A stretch of DNA of 64,000 bases from JAIVJZ01 sp035645695 (GCA_035645695.1 DASQMC010000012.1:38439-102438), one strand, 5' to 3'; positions 43,155 through 51,847 are shown, numbered from the stretch's first letter. Notes: a model not told the origin generated them from the sequence alone. Numbers and translations: made by a program.

Positions 43155-43400
43155 GCCGGTTTCAAGTTTCAGGTTTCAGGTTTCAGGTTAAAACGGGTTT
43201 CAGGTTTCAGGTTTCAGGTTTCAAGTTAAAAACGAAGAAGAGGTCGCAGGTTTGTGCTATCAAACCTGCGACCTCTTTCTTTAACTCGAACTTCTTTAAC
43301 TCGAACTTCTTTAACTCGAATTTTCTTTAACTTGAAACTTGAAACCTGAAACCTGAAACTTTTCAGTCTTGAAACCTGAAACCTGAAACTTGAAACCGGC
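43155..43400. repeat. 246-bp compound palindrome (GGTTTCA family) between convergent genes
   Basis: The outer 26-base arms match perfectly (from 43155, and ending at 43400). Inside are further GGTTTCA/TGAAACC heptads, a 15-base unit TCGAACTTCTTTAAC repeated about three times, and a central perfect 17-bp hairpin (43238-43254 with 43261-43277, loop 6 bases). It reaches from one base after one stop codon to two bases before the opposite stop codon. Confidence 0.96.
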
Positions 43401-43402
43401 TG

Positions 43403-44635
43403 TTAAGCCTTCGGAGCGTTGTAGAACTTGCGGTGCTGCACGTCGAATTCTTTTTCGTCGTAGACGCCGTCGCCGTTGATGTCAACTTTGACGACGATCT
43501 TCCGTTGCTTGCCGTCGCGGCGGTCGCCGGGGTTGTAGCCGAGGCTGTACTGGCTGCGCATGAGCGCGTTGATGGATGAGAGCGTCGAGCGCAGTTCGCC
43601 CTCGAAGGTGACGGGAAAATACGCGCCGCCGGTCTCTTTGGCGAAGGTGCTGAGCGTGTTTTGCGCCTGAAGCAGGGTGAGGCGTCCGGGGAAACCGCTC
43701 AGCGTGTCGGTGGCTTCTATCTGGTCGCTGTATTTTTTGTAAAAGAGATTGCCCGTGCCGATGATGTAGATCGGCACGCCCGCGTTCTGCGCGATCTTGC
43801 GCGCCTGATCGAAGTTGATCTTGCTGAACGTGTCGATGCCCGTGGCGATGAGGAAGACGGCGCGGCGGCGGCCTTCGACGCTGGCGAGGCCGGTGTAGTC
43901 GGCCTTCTCGGGCTGATCGTTTTCGAGCACGACGGAATCGGCGCGACCGCCGACGAGCGTGAGCTTCAACGCGTCGAAGAGGTTCGTTTCGCGAAAGGCC
44001 GGGCGGTTGCGTATGAGCAGGTTGATGACTTGATTGACGCGGCCGGGGTCGTTGGTGAAATCGGTGAGCGGCGTCGGGCGCATGTCGTAGGCGATGACGG
44101 AAATGTAGTCGCCGCGCTGCACGGCGTCCTGCATGAAGAGGGCTGCGGGCGCGATGAGTTCGCGCCGCCCGTCGTCCTGCCCGCCGTTGCCGTAGGCGGC
44201 GAGCGATTGCGCGAGGCGGCTGTATTCGATGACGACGGCGACGTTGAGCTTCGCTTCCGGCGTGGCGAAGTTCGTGATCGGCTGCTGCACGCCGTCCTCG
44301 AAGACGGCGAAGTTCGCCTGCTTCAAGCCGCCGACGATCTGCTTGCTCTTCTTGTGTATGACGACCGTCTCGATGTTGACGAGGTTGGTGATGACCTTCA
44401 CGACCTCGGCGTCCTGCGGCGTGTTGATGATCTCTTTCGGAATCTCTTCGGCCTTCTCGTCCGCCGGTTTCTGCTCGCCCGGCCGCTGGTTCTTCTTCTG
44501 CGGCAGCGTCTCCGGCTTGCGGCGCGATTGCGCGAGCGCGCCGAAACCGTCGAGCGGCGCGCTCGTGAACACGAGCATCAGGGCGGCGGCAAGCGCGTAG
44601 AGACGGAGAGCGCGGCGGTCGAGAGAGTTCTTCAT
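43403..44635 (-). CDS. VWFA-related Acidobacterial-domain secreted protein
   Basis: A 410-aa exported protein. The signal sequence (ALAAALMLVFTSAPLDGFG) is followed by a Lys/Gln/Glu-rich linker and then the VWFA-related domain known mainly from Acidobacteriota: VNIETVVIHKKSKQIVGGLKQANFAVFEDG at about 85-115, and a von Willebrand A-like fold starting VAVVIEYSR. The MIDAS motif is imperfect (EYSRLAQS instead of DxSxS), so metal binding is doubtful. The end SSINALMRSQYSLGYNPGD is also family-typical. ATG at 44635 fits the signal peptide. Function unknown; often found in many copies per genome. Confidence 0.9.
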   Translation of the reverse strand: MKNSLDRRALRLYALAAALMLVFTSAPLDGFGALAQSRRKPETLPQKKNQRPGEQKPADEKAEEIPKEIINTPQDAEVVKVITNLVNIETVVIHKKSKQIVGGLKQANFAVFEDGVQQPITNFATPEAKLNVAVVIEYSRLAQSLAAYGNGGQDDGRRELIAPAALFMQDAVQRGDYISVIAYDMRPTPLTDFTNDPGRVNQVINLLIRNRPAFRETNLFDALKLTLVGGRADSVVLENDQPEKADYTGLASVEGRRRAVFLIATGIDTFSKINFDQARKIAQNAGVPIYIIGTGNLFYKKYSDQIEATDTLSGFPGRLTLLQAQNTLSTFAKETGGAYFPVTFEGELRSTLSSINALMRSQYSLGYNPGDRRDGKQRKIVVKVDINGDGVYDEKEFDVQHRKFYNAPKA

Positions 44636-44764
44636 GGCGATACTAAAACCTCTACCAAAAACGGCTTCGGGGCGGGTGGATGATGTGTATTGAGCGACGC
44701 TAAAGCCAATAGTACGGCGCGCGCCGCCCGCGGAGCAAGAAGGAATTGGATGCGCGGAAGAGGA

Positions 44765-44810
44765 CGCGAGATGCCGCCGCCCCGGCATTGGGGCTTCGCG
44801 GCATCTCGCG
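44765..44810. terminator. 12-bp GC-rich hairpin upstream of the VWFA gene
   Basis: Arms 44765-44776 and 44799-44810 (CGCGAGATGCCG) are perfect, with a 22-base loop that itself contains a CCCC/GGGG pairing. It lies just after the stop of the lectin-like gene on the minus strand. No T-run follows, so termination would be rho-dependent or inefficient. Confidence 0.5.
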
Positions 44811-44838
44811 GCGGAACGCGCGTTGGACTGGTAGGGGT

Positions 44839-45624
44839 TTAGGGGCGCGAGGAACCCGTCACGGCTTCGGCCTCGACCGTCACGTCATACGTGCCCGAGT
44901 TGTCGGCGAGATTGCCTTCGTTGACGCCGAGGAAGAGGCGGCCGTCGCGCTGCGCGGTGAATTCGCGGCTCGCGCCGAGGAAGATGAACTCGTCGTTATC
45001 GTCGCCGATGACGGCGATCAGCCCGCCGGTCGGTTCATTGCGCATGAGCTTGTCGCGGTCGGCGAGGCGGGGCAGCCCCGTCGGCGTGGACATCTGGCCG
45101 CCTCCGAGAGAGACGCGACCCGTCGCCGTAATGCGCAGGCGTTGACCGGCGCGCACCATCAGGCCGCTGTCGTTCCAGCCGTTTGAAACGTTGTCGGCGC
45201 GCACGCGCAGGCGGATAGGGAAGAAGACGGGCGCGGTGCCGGTCGAGTTATCGGCGCGGTCGGCGGGCGTGTCAATTTGGGGGCGCGTGTTCGCCGGGGG
45301 AGATGTGCGCGGGAGCGGCGTAGGCGTAGGGGCGGGGTTATCCGCGGCGCGATCATCGCTTGCGCCGTCGTTGTTGCCCGCGGTTGTACCGGCCGCGTCG
45401 AATTCGATGGATTCGATGTCCTCCGAGTAGATGGTCATGCGGCCGCGCCGCCCGCGCGCGCCCGCGCCGATGAGCACGGTGAACTGCTGATCTTTATAAG
45501 CGATGATCTGGCCGCGCACGACCGAGCCGTCGCGCAGGCGGATCGTGTCGGCAAACGCTGCCGCGCTCAAACTCAAGGCGAGGACGACGGCAAGGACGGC
45601 CGCGCCAAAGTTACTCTTCTTCAT
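44839..45624 (-). CDS. Secreted protein with a PA-IL (LecA)-like lectin domain
   Basis: A 261-aa exported protein. After the signal peptide (AVLAVVLALSLSAAAFA) a small SH3-like module appears (DTIRLRDGSVVRGQIIAYKDQQFTVLI), then a Pro/Thr/Asp linker (about 90-140), then a C-terminal beta-sandwich of about 115 residues. That last part follows the pattern of the galactose-binding lectin PA-IL: VRAGQRLRITATGRVSLGG, GLIAVIGD, and a final NEGNLADNSGTYDVTVEAE resembling the Ca/galactose loop NDVPGTYGNNSG of LecA. Carbohydrate binding is likely but the ligand is unknown. GGGAGG stands four bases before ATG 45624. Confidence 0.8.
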   Translation of the reverse strand: MKKSNFGAAVLAVVLALSLSAAAFADTIRLRDGSVVRGQIIAYKDQQFTVLIGAGARGRRGRMTIYSEDIESIEFDAAGTTAGNNDGASDDRAADNPAPTPTPLPRTSPPANTRPQIDTPADRADNSTGTAPVFFPIRLRVRADNVSNGWNDSGLMVRAGQRLRITATGRVSLGGGQMSTPTGLPRLADRDKLMRNEPTGGLIAVIGDDNDEFIFLGASREFTAQRDGRLFLGVNEGNLADNSGTYDVTVEAEAVTGSSRP

Positions 45625-45772
45625 ATTCCCTCCCGGAAACTGTGGACGACTGGCGAAATGTTTCAGCGGACGTTTACCAAACAGAGACACGCTTTGGCAA
45701 GCGGGAGAGTAGCATGCTAGCACGAAATGATGTCCGGATCGGGCGCAAGGGTTGCCCGCAGGCGGCCATGCG

Positions 45773-45901
45773 GCCGGTTTCAAGTTTCAGGTTAAAACGG
45801 GTTTCAGGTTTCAAGTTTCAAGTTTCAAGTTAAAGACCGAAGAATATTCAGACTTGAAACCTGAAACCTGAAACTTGAAACCTTTAGATTTGAAACCCGG
45901 C
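45773..45901. repeat. Heptad palindrome (GGTTTCA family)
   Basis: The left half begins GCCGGTTTCAAG, the right half ends TTTGAAACCCGGC; in between are GGTTTCA, AGTTTCA and TGAAACC words with imperfect pairing. It is a sister of the 43.2-kb element, sharing its opening and the internal TTAAAACGGGTTTCAGG. It lies between divergent genes. Confidence 0.9.
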
Positions 45902-46049
45902 TCCTTTACCGCCGGGCATTTCTTGGCTATTCTCTCCCTTCTCGACTTGAGATGGAAGACGCTTGTTTTGCCTTCAACTTCCGGCGCAGGCACGCTCGCC
46001 GGAGACTCGCGGCGGAGAATTCTATTTAACACATCAGAGGAGTTTTTCT

Positions 46050-46754
46050 ATGGCCTTACCGGCAAGATATCGGGGCGCGGGTTATCGCGCGTGGCTCAGC
46101 GAAGATTTGGGCGCGCTCATCGAGTCGAAGGATTTGAGCCTATCGAATTTGCAGAAGGGCTACGTGCGCTCGCGCTGGCTGCAACAGGTCTTGCGTCTGG
46201 ATTACGAGTTGCAGCGCGCGCTCAAGAAATATCAAACCCTGCGCCTTCTGACGGCGCTCGGATGTCTCGTCATCCTGATGCTCGTCAGCCTCGGCTTCGA
46301 CGAGCCGCGTCTGGGGGCCTGGGCTAACCCCGTGCGCTACCTGACGATTCTGTTCACGCTGCTGGTTTCGGGCAGCGTCGTCATCGAGCACCTGTTCGAC
46401 TACGGGCAGAGTTGGCGCGACACGGAGCAGAACCTTGAGCGTTTGCAAACCGAGGGCTGGCGATTCCTGCAACTGAGCGGCCACTACCGCCACTACGAAA
46501 ACCACGCGGCGGCCTTCTCGGCCTTCGTCAATCAGGTGGAAGAACTGAGCCAGCACGAAGTCGAGGTCTACAGTTCGCGCGTGCTGCACGAGCGTAGGAA
46601 GGGGGGCGGCGCAAGCGAAGCGGACAATGTAAAAAAGTCGGAAGCCCCGGCGGAATCAGAGGAGCCGATGGCGGCGGGGCGGGGGGAAACTCCAACGGTT
46701 CCGGCGCGCGATCAGATCGCCCCGCGCCGCGTCCATCTGCCGCGGGGGCAGTAG
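46050..46754 (+). CDS. DUF4231 (SLATT-clan) two-helix membrane protein
   Basis: A 234-aa protein. The N-terminal 60 residues are charged and helical, then two transmembrane helices (LLTALGCLVILMLVSLGF; YLTILFTLLVSGSVVIEHLF), then a soluble helical part (SWRDTEQNLERLQTEGWRFLQLSG, EELSQHEVEVYSS) and a disordered tail. This arrangement and sequence fit DUF4231, a member of the SLATT group of membrane proteins, several of which are proposed pore-forming effectors in nucleotide-signalling defence systems. No nucleotidyltransferase or sensor gene is beside it, so a defence role is not supported here. AGAGGAG seven bases before ATG 46050 fixes the start. Confidence 0.8.
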   Translation: MALPARYRGAGYRAWLSEDLGALIESKDLSLSNLQKGYVRSRWLQQVLRLDYELQRALKKYQTLRLLTALGCLVILMLVSLGFDEPRLGAWANPVRYLTILFTLLVSGSVVIEHLFDYGQSWRDTEQNLERLQTEGWRFLQLSGHYRHYENHAAAFSAFVNQVEELSQHEVEVYSSRVLHERRKGGGASEADNVKKSEAPAESEEPMAAGRGETPTVPARDQIAPRRVHLPRGQ

Positions 46755-46819
46755 TTAGTTATCTTGCGCCCGTCATTACGTGGGAGACGCTCTTAGAGCG
46801 AGAACCCGCGCTTGGCCGC

Positions 46820-47041
46820 TTGCAGGACGAGTTGTCGGCCGTGCGCGACGAGGGCGGAAACTCTTTCTGTGCGAACAAGTATTGGTATGTGCGCGTCGCC
46901 CCGCGCGTCTCGGAGTTGGTCGGGGCGCAGTCCGAGCGCGACGATCCGGCCTTGCGCGCGCCCGAAGCCTACACGCTCGCCTACGAAGTTCTCTACCGCC
47001 TGTTGCCGAACTGTCGCAACTGCGTCTGCGTACCGTGGTAG
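46820..47041 (+). CDS. Small cysteine-containing protein, unknown
   Basis: About 73 aa from TTG 46820; the coding pattern appears to continue in frame a further 60 bases upstream (ITWETLLEREPALGRL), close to the DUF4231 stop, so the true start may be a non-standard or coupled one. Distinctive parts are FCANKYWYVRVAPRVSELVG and the end LPNCRNCVCVPW, with three cysteines in CRNCVC. The composition matches real genes here, and it directly follows the DUF4231 gene. No family recognised. Confidence 0.55.
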   Translation: MQDELSAVRDEGGNSFCANKYWYVRVAPRVSELVGAQSERDDPALRAPEAYTLAYEVLYRLLPNCRNCVCVPW

Positions 47042-47042
47042 A

Positions 47043-47129
47043 AAAAACGATGAAGTAGGAACGATGAACGATGAATTGAAGACAAAACTTCTTCCGTTCA
47101 TCGTTCATCGTTCCTACTTCATCGTTTTT
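47043..47129. repeat. Perfect 33-bp heptad palindrome (ACGATGA family)
   Basis: Arms 47043-47075 and 47097-47129 are exact reverse complements. Words: ACGATGA, AGTAGGA, ACGATGA, ACGATGA, ATTGAAG. The outer arms of the element at 3.5 kb use the same words in the same order. It begins directly after the stop of the small cysteine protein. Confidence 0.96.
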
Positions 47130-47312
47130 CTTGCCCTCGTCTACGGCAACACTATCAGCTTCAAATGTGAACCCACCGGCAGGCTCATTTCATGGATGCC
47201 CTCTCGCCGGTGGTAAAAATGTTTTGGCGCAATTAGTAGCGGCGATAAGGACGATGCCGTTTCTATACCTGATGCGGACGGAAATTTCTGCAACGCTACG
47301 ATCCTGAATGGC

Positions 47313-49160
47313 ATGTCAGAAACAAATACATTGAACGAAGATTATGGCTTTACGCGCGACAGGGAAGACGCGCGTGTCGTTGAGGAGTATCTCAATCCGC
47401 TGCCGCGCTCAATCGTCCGCCCCGGCGAGCACGAACTGCTCGATGGGGAATGGCGCTTCGGCCTCGACCTCGAAGACCGGGGTCTCAGCGAAAGTTGGTA
47501 TCTCGGGCATAACTACACGGGCACGGCGATCTGGCCCGGCTCGATAGAAGCTCATCTGGCACAGGCGAAGGGAGAGTTAGCCAACACGCCCGCGTGGCAG
47601 GATACCGTGGTCGCATGGTACGAGCGCGAGTTCTCTATTCCCGAAAATTGGTGTACAGAGTCCGGCTGCCAGGTGCAGGTCACTTTCGGCGCGTGCGGCT
47701 ACGAGACGCGCGTGTGGCTCAACGGACATCCGCTCAACACAGTCGAGGGTGAGGAAGCGCACCTCGGCGAGTACACCTCCTTCAGCTACGAGTTGCCGCC
47801 GGAACACCTCCGGCCGGTCAACCGGCTCACGGTTCGCATCAGCGATTCCTACGACGCGGAGATTCCGCGCGGCAAGCAGCAATCGACCGTTTATAAGCAG
47901 GGAGGCATCTGGTATCAAACCTATACGGGCGCGGTCAGAAGCGTCTGGCTGGAGCCGGTCGGGCGTAACCGCCTGCGCTCCCGGCTGGATGTGATCAGCA
48001 GTTTCAGGGACAACTTCGTCTCGTTTGATCTGACGACGCGCATCCATGATCCGGGTCTCTATTCTCTACGGCTCGTCGTCTCGCTGCGGGGGAGCGAGCA
48101 GCCTGTCGCCATACAGGAAGTGCGGTTGCCGCTGGAGACGGGGGAGAAGCGGCAGCGCGTGACCGTGGCGCTGCCCGATGCCTTGCGCTGGTCGCCCGCG
48201 ACGCCGCACCTTTACCAACTCGTCGCGCAACTCGGCGACCGGACAGGGACGGTTTCTCAGATCGAAGCGCATTTCGGGCTGCGCACGATAGAGGCGCGGG
48301 GACAATCGGTCTATCTCAACAACGAGCCGCTGTATCTGGACGGCATCCTCTACCAGCCGGGCACGGCCACCTTCGACGAGATGCGCCGCCACATGCTGGC
48401 GATGAAACAACTCGGCTGCAATCTGGTGCGGGTGCATATCTCCGGCATCGACCCGCGCATCTACGATCTGGCCGACGAGATGGGAATGCTCTTATGGGTT
48501 GAAGTGCCGAGCCCGCACCGCTCAAGTCAGCAAAGCCGCGACAACCACTGGGCGGAGATGATGCGCATGCTCGTCCACATCGGCTCTCACCCTTCGGTCG
48601 TCATCTGGAGTCTTTACAACGAAGACTGGGGCGCGGAAGACATCGCCACCAACCCCGAAACCCGCCGCTACGTAGCTCGCGCATACGACCACATGCGCCT
48701 GAACCACCCGCAGTTGCTCGTGGTGGATAACGACGGCTGGCAGCACGTCTCGACGGAGGGCAGGCTCAAGTCCAATCTCCTCACGGCGCACCTGTACACT
48801 CCTGACATCAACGCGTGGCGGGCGCTGCTCGAACGTCTGGCGCGGGGGGAGACGGAAGGCGTGGCGGTGAAACCTCTTATTATCGGCGACCCGTACTTTT
48901 ACGTCGGGCAGGTGCCGCTGGTGGTGAGTGAGTGGGGCGGCTTCGGCTTCGTCGATTACGGCGGGCCGGACGACACGGAAGACAAGGCGACGCGGATCAG
49001 AGCCTTCAAGCGGGAGTTGCGCAGGCACGCAATCGCGGGCGACGTTTATACGCAGGCGACAAGCATCGAAGATGAAGACAACGGATTGATCGATCCCGAA
49101 ACCGGCGAACTTCTCGTGCCCGCCGGACTGCTCGACTCCGGCGCGTCGGAGTCGTCCTGA
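47313..49160 (+). CDS. Glycoside hydrolase family 2 protein
   Basis: A 615-aa glycosidase without signal peptide, so probably cytoplasmic. The N-terminal sugar-binding jelly roll lies at about 40-215 (WQDTVVAWYEREFSIP, YETRVWLNG), then an immunoglobulin-like domain (about 220-325) and a TIM barrel (about 330-600). The acid/base is E437 in SLYNEDWG and the nucleophile E540 in VVSEWGG. In this clan such sequences act as beta-galactosidases, beta-glucuronidases or beta-mannosidases; which one cannot be said. The ATG at 47313 has no strong Shine-Dalgarno. It stands as a single gene. Confidence 0.93.
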   Translation: MSETNTLNEDYGFTRDREDARVVEEYLNPLPRSIVRPGEHELLDGEWRFGLDLEDRGLSESWYLGHNYTGTAIWPGSIEAHLAQAKGELANTPAWQDTVVAWYEREFSIPENWCTESGCQVQVTFGACGYETRVWLNGHPLNTVEGEEAHLGEYTSFSYELPPEHLRPVNRLTVRISDSYDAEIPRGKQQSTVYKQGGIWYQTYTGAVRSVWLEPVGRNRLRSRLDVISSFRDNFVSFDLTTRIHDPGLYSLRLVVSLRGSEQPVAIQEVRLPLETGEKRQRVTVALPDALRWSPATPHLYQLVAQLGDRTGTVSQIEAHFGLRTIEARGQSVYLNNEPLYLDGILYQPGTATFDEMRRHMLAMKQLGCNLVRVHISGIDPRIYDLADEMGMLLWVEVPSPHRSSQQSRDNHWAEMMRMLVHIGSHPSVVIWSLYNEDWGAEDIATNPETRRYVARAYDHMRLNHPQLLVVDNDGWQHVSTEGRLKSNLLTAHLYTPDINAWRALLERLARGETEGVAVKPLIIGDPYFYVGQVPLVVSEWGGFGFVDYGGPDDTEDKATRIRAFKRELRRHAIAGDVYTQATSIEDEDNGLIDPETGELLVPAGLLDSGASESS

Positions 49161-49352
49161 TGTCGCGGTCAAAGCCTTCCTGTCTCCTGCCTGGAATCGC
49201 ATATTCCGGTTGAGTATTAATAGACTTGAACAAACGATCCCGGCGGCGTAGTCTAAAAAACATCGTAACCCGACAGGCAACTTTAGTGTAGCCGGAGCGC
49301 ATTACTCAACGGCTCCTGCCATGTCGCATTCAGGACGCGGAGGTGAAGAAAG

Positions 49353-49499
49353 ATGCTGTGGACAATTTTAGTTATTCTTCTGGTATTGTGGCTCATCGGT
49401 CTGGTGCTGGACGTAGTGGGAAGCCTGATACATCTGCTGCTGGTGGTCGCACTGGTGATGTTCGTTATCAATCTGGTGCGCGGGCGCAAAGCGGGGTAG
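49353..49499 (+). CDS. lmo0937-family small membrane protein
   Basis: A 48-aa protein of almost only hydrophobic residues: two helices (TILVILLVLWLIGLVLDVVG and IHLLLVVALVMFVINLV) and a basic tail RGRKAG. Length, the MLWTI start and the VINL.RGR end match the lmo0937 family, which is widespread and often stress-induced, of unknown function. GGAGG at 49339-49343 precedes the ATG. It lies near genes for ion transport. Confidence 0.88.
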   Translation: MLWTILVILLVLWLIGLVLDVVGSLIHLLLVVALVMFVINLVRGRKAG

Positions 49500-49858
49500 A
49501 GGCCGCAGAAGAGGTGCAAACGCAGTGGGCTTCAACTTCCCTTTGCGACCTTCCGCTGCCGAACGGCCTTCGCCTCCTCTCCGGTGCGCAGTGGCGTACA
49601 GGCTTCTACCTTACCGGCTCAGCCACCGCGCAGGCAGGCCGCGCCCCTCCGCGCACAACCCGGCTGCCCGGCTGGAATGTCTCAACCGCCCATTTTCATT
49701 CAAACAGGTCTGCCATAGCTGCCGCCATGCGTCCATGCCAACCGAAGTTGCGCCCGTATTGCATGCAGGCATGGGTTGAAGTGTCTTTATTTCAAAACGA
49801 TTAACTTCGCCGACAAGAGGCGCACTGGAAGCCCAGGGCTAAACAGGAGATAACGACT
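49500..49858 (+). other. Intergenic region ahead of the KefB-type gene
   Basis: These 359 bases hold no gene I can support; the plus-strand open frame running through them is out of frame with, and overlaps, the lmo0937-type gene and has no domain. AGGAG at 49844-49848 is the ribosome-binding site of the following ATG. Confidence 0.5.
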
Positions 49859-51847
49859 ATGCCGCATGACCTTCCCCTGTTAGGAGACCTGCTTCTCCTC
49901 CTGCTTGCGTCCGTGCCGATAGCCTTTCTCTTTCACCGCTTGCGGCTGCCGACCACTGTCGGCTTCATGATCACGGGCATCGTGATCGGCCCCTACGGCC
50001 TCGGGCTTATCAGAGACGTTCATGCCATCGAGGTGTTGGCCGAGATCGGCGTGGTGCTGCTCCTGTTTACTATCGGGTTGGAGTTTTCGTTGCGCCGCAT
50101 CGTCGAGATGAAACGAATGGTGCTGGCGGGCGGCGGAGCGCAGGTCGCCGTCACGACGCTGTTGGTGACGGGCATCGCTTATGCGTTGGGGCGTCCTTTC
50201 AACCAGTCGATCTTCTTCGGGTTTCTTTTCGCCCTCTCCTCGACCGCCATCGTGCTCAAGAGCTACATCGACCGCGCGGAGGTGGAAGCGCCGCACGGCA
50301 GGGCGGGCGTCGGCATCCTGCTCTTTCAGGACTTGAGCATCGTGCTCATGATGCTGCTGGTTCCCATACTCGGTGGACGAGAGGGAGCATCGCCCCTGCG
50401 GGTTGCCCTCACGCTCGGTTCGGCGCTTGCCGCCGTCGCCCTCATCATCCTCGCCGCGCGTAAAGTCGTCCCGTTCCTGCTCTATCACATCGTCAAACTG
50501 CGCAGCCCCGATCTCTTCATCATCTTCGTCGTGCTGATGAGTCTCGGCACCGCATGGCTGACTTCACAGTTCGGTCTCTCGCTCGCGCTCGGCGCATTCA
50601 TCGCCGGGATGGTGCTCTCGGAGTCCGAGTACAGCCATCAGGTCGTGGCCGACATCCTCCCGTTTCGCGACGTGTTCAACAGCATCTTCTTCGTCTCCAT
50701 CGGGATGCTGCTCTCTCTGAGCGCACTGTGGGCAGACCTCCTTTTGGTACTGGCCTGGGTGAGCGCTCTCACGTTGGGGAAAGCTGCGGTTGTGCTGGTA
50801 GTTGTGCGGCTGCTCGGCTACAGCTTGCGCGTCTCGACGATGGCGGCCGTCGGTCTCGCGCAGGTGGGCGAGTTCTCGTTCATCCTCGCCAAGGCCGGAC
50901 TCCCGCAGGGACTTCTCACGGAGGCGGATTATCAGAGGTTCCTCGCCGCCTCGATCCTTTCGATGATCGCCACGCCGTTTCTGATTAAGGCCGCCCCGCG
51001 CATCGGCTACGCCGTGCAATCCGTGTTCGCGCCCGGTTCTGTGCTGGAGCCTTCGGTGATGGGTTTCAACCTCGATGAGCCTGACCTGAGGGGGCACGTC
51101 GTGATCGTCGGCTACGGGCTGAACGGCCGCAACCTCGCGCGCGTGCTGCGCCGTGTGAACGTCCAGTACCTCGTGCTGGAACTGAACGCGGAGGCCGTTC
51201 GCGGGGCGAGCGAGCAGGGAGAGCGGATAATTTACGGCGACGCGACGCGCAAGGAGGTGCTGCACCACGTCGGGCTTGAGCGCGCGCGCGTCCTCGTCCT
51301 CGCCATCTCCGATCCAATCGCCACGCGGCATACCGTTTCGCTCGCCCGCCGGATGAACCCGGACATTCACGTCATCGTCCGCTCGCGCTACATGGCGGAG
51401 TTGCAAGACCTGCTCCAACTCGGAGCCGATGAAGTTATCCCGGAGGAGTTTGAGACGAGTATTGAAATCTTCTCCCGCGTCTTGAGGGAGTACGGCATCG
51501 CGCGCCATGAAATCCAGCAGCAGGTCGAGGCGGTGAGAAGCGAGGGCTACAAGATGCTGCGCGCGCCTTCGCTGCCGCACGTTCAGATGAGCGAGATCGC
51601 GGAGGCGCTGGCCGGTGCCTCGACGGAAACGCTCGTCATAGACGCTGATTCGGGTGCTGCCGGAAAGACCATCGGCGATTTGATGTTGAGGAGCAAGACC
51701 GGAGTGACCATCATCGCCGTCGTGCGCGACGGGCACACAGACATCAACCCCGGTTCCGAACTCAGGCTCAAGGCCGACGACGTGATGGTCTTACTTGGAA
51801 GCCCGGAGCAAATAGACCGGGCGATTGAACACCTCGATGCTTTCTAA
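49859..51847 (+). CDS. KefB-type monovalent cation:proton antiporter (CPA2) with TrkA domains
   Basis: A 662-aa inner-membrane transporter exchanging K+ or Na+ for protons. Residues about 1-395 are the Na_H_Exchanger domain with 12-13 helices (HRLRLPTTVGFMITGIVIGP, GRAGVGILLFQDLSIVLMM, GAFIAGMVLSESEYSH). A TrkA-N (RCK) nucleotide-binding domain follows at about 410-530 (VVIVGYGLNGRNLARVLRR), then a TrkA-C domain at about 565-660. NAD(H) or a nucleotide probably gates it. It neighbours a K+ channel, NhaA and a small membrane protein, so the segment looks like an ion and pH homeostasis group, although the genes are not one operon. Confidence 0.93.
   Translation: MPHDLPLLGDLLLLLLASVPIAFLFHRLRLPTTVGFMITGIVIGPYGLGLIRDVHAIEVLAEIGVVLLLFTIGLEFSLRRIVEMKRMVLAGGGAQVAVTTLLVTGIAYALGRPFNQSIFFGFLFALSSTAIVLKSYIDRAEVEAPHGRAGVGILLFQDLSIVLMMLLVPILGGREGASPLRVALTLGSALAAVALIILAARKVVPFLLYHIVKLRSPDLFIIFVVLMSLGTAWLTSQFGLSLALGAFIAGMVLSESEYSHQVVADILPFRDVFNSIFFVSIGMLLSLSALWADLLLVLAWVSALTLGKAAVVLVVVRLLGYSLRVSTMAAVGLAQVGEFSFILAKAGLPQGLLTEADYQRFLAASILSMIATPFLIKAAPRIGYAVQSVFAPGSVLEPSVMGFNLDEPDLRGHVVIVGYGLNGRNLARVLRRVNVQYLVLELNAEAVRGASEQGERIIYGDATRKEVLHHVGLERARVLVLAISDPIATRHTVSLARRMNPDIHVIVRSRYMAELQDLLQLGADEVIPEEFETSIEIFSRVLREYGIARHEIQQQVEAVRSEGYKMLRAPSLPHVQMSEIAEALAGASTETLVIDADSGAAGKTIGDLMLRSKTGVTIIAVVRDGHTDINPGSELRLKADDVMVLLGSPEQIDRAIEHLDAF

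Noticed and set aside
43155..43400. CRISPR array
   Set aside because: The repeated units are 7 bases with no unique spacers, and the structure is palindromic; no cas genes are present.
46050..46754. Abortive-infection or CBASS defence system around the DUF4231 protein
   Set aside because: No cyclase, sensor or nuclease gene is adjacent; the domain alone does not justify the claim.
49343..49804. 153-aa open frame overlapping the lmo0937-type gene
   Set aside because: Out of frame with the clear 48-aa membrane protein and without domain or ribosome-binding site.
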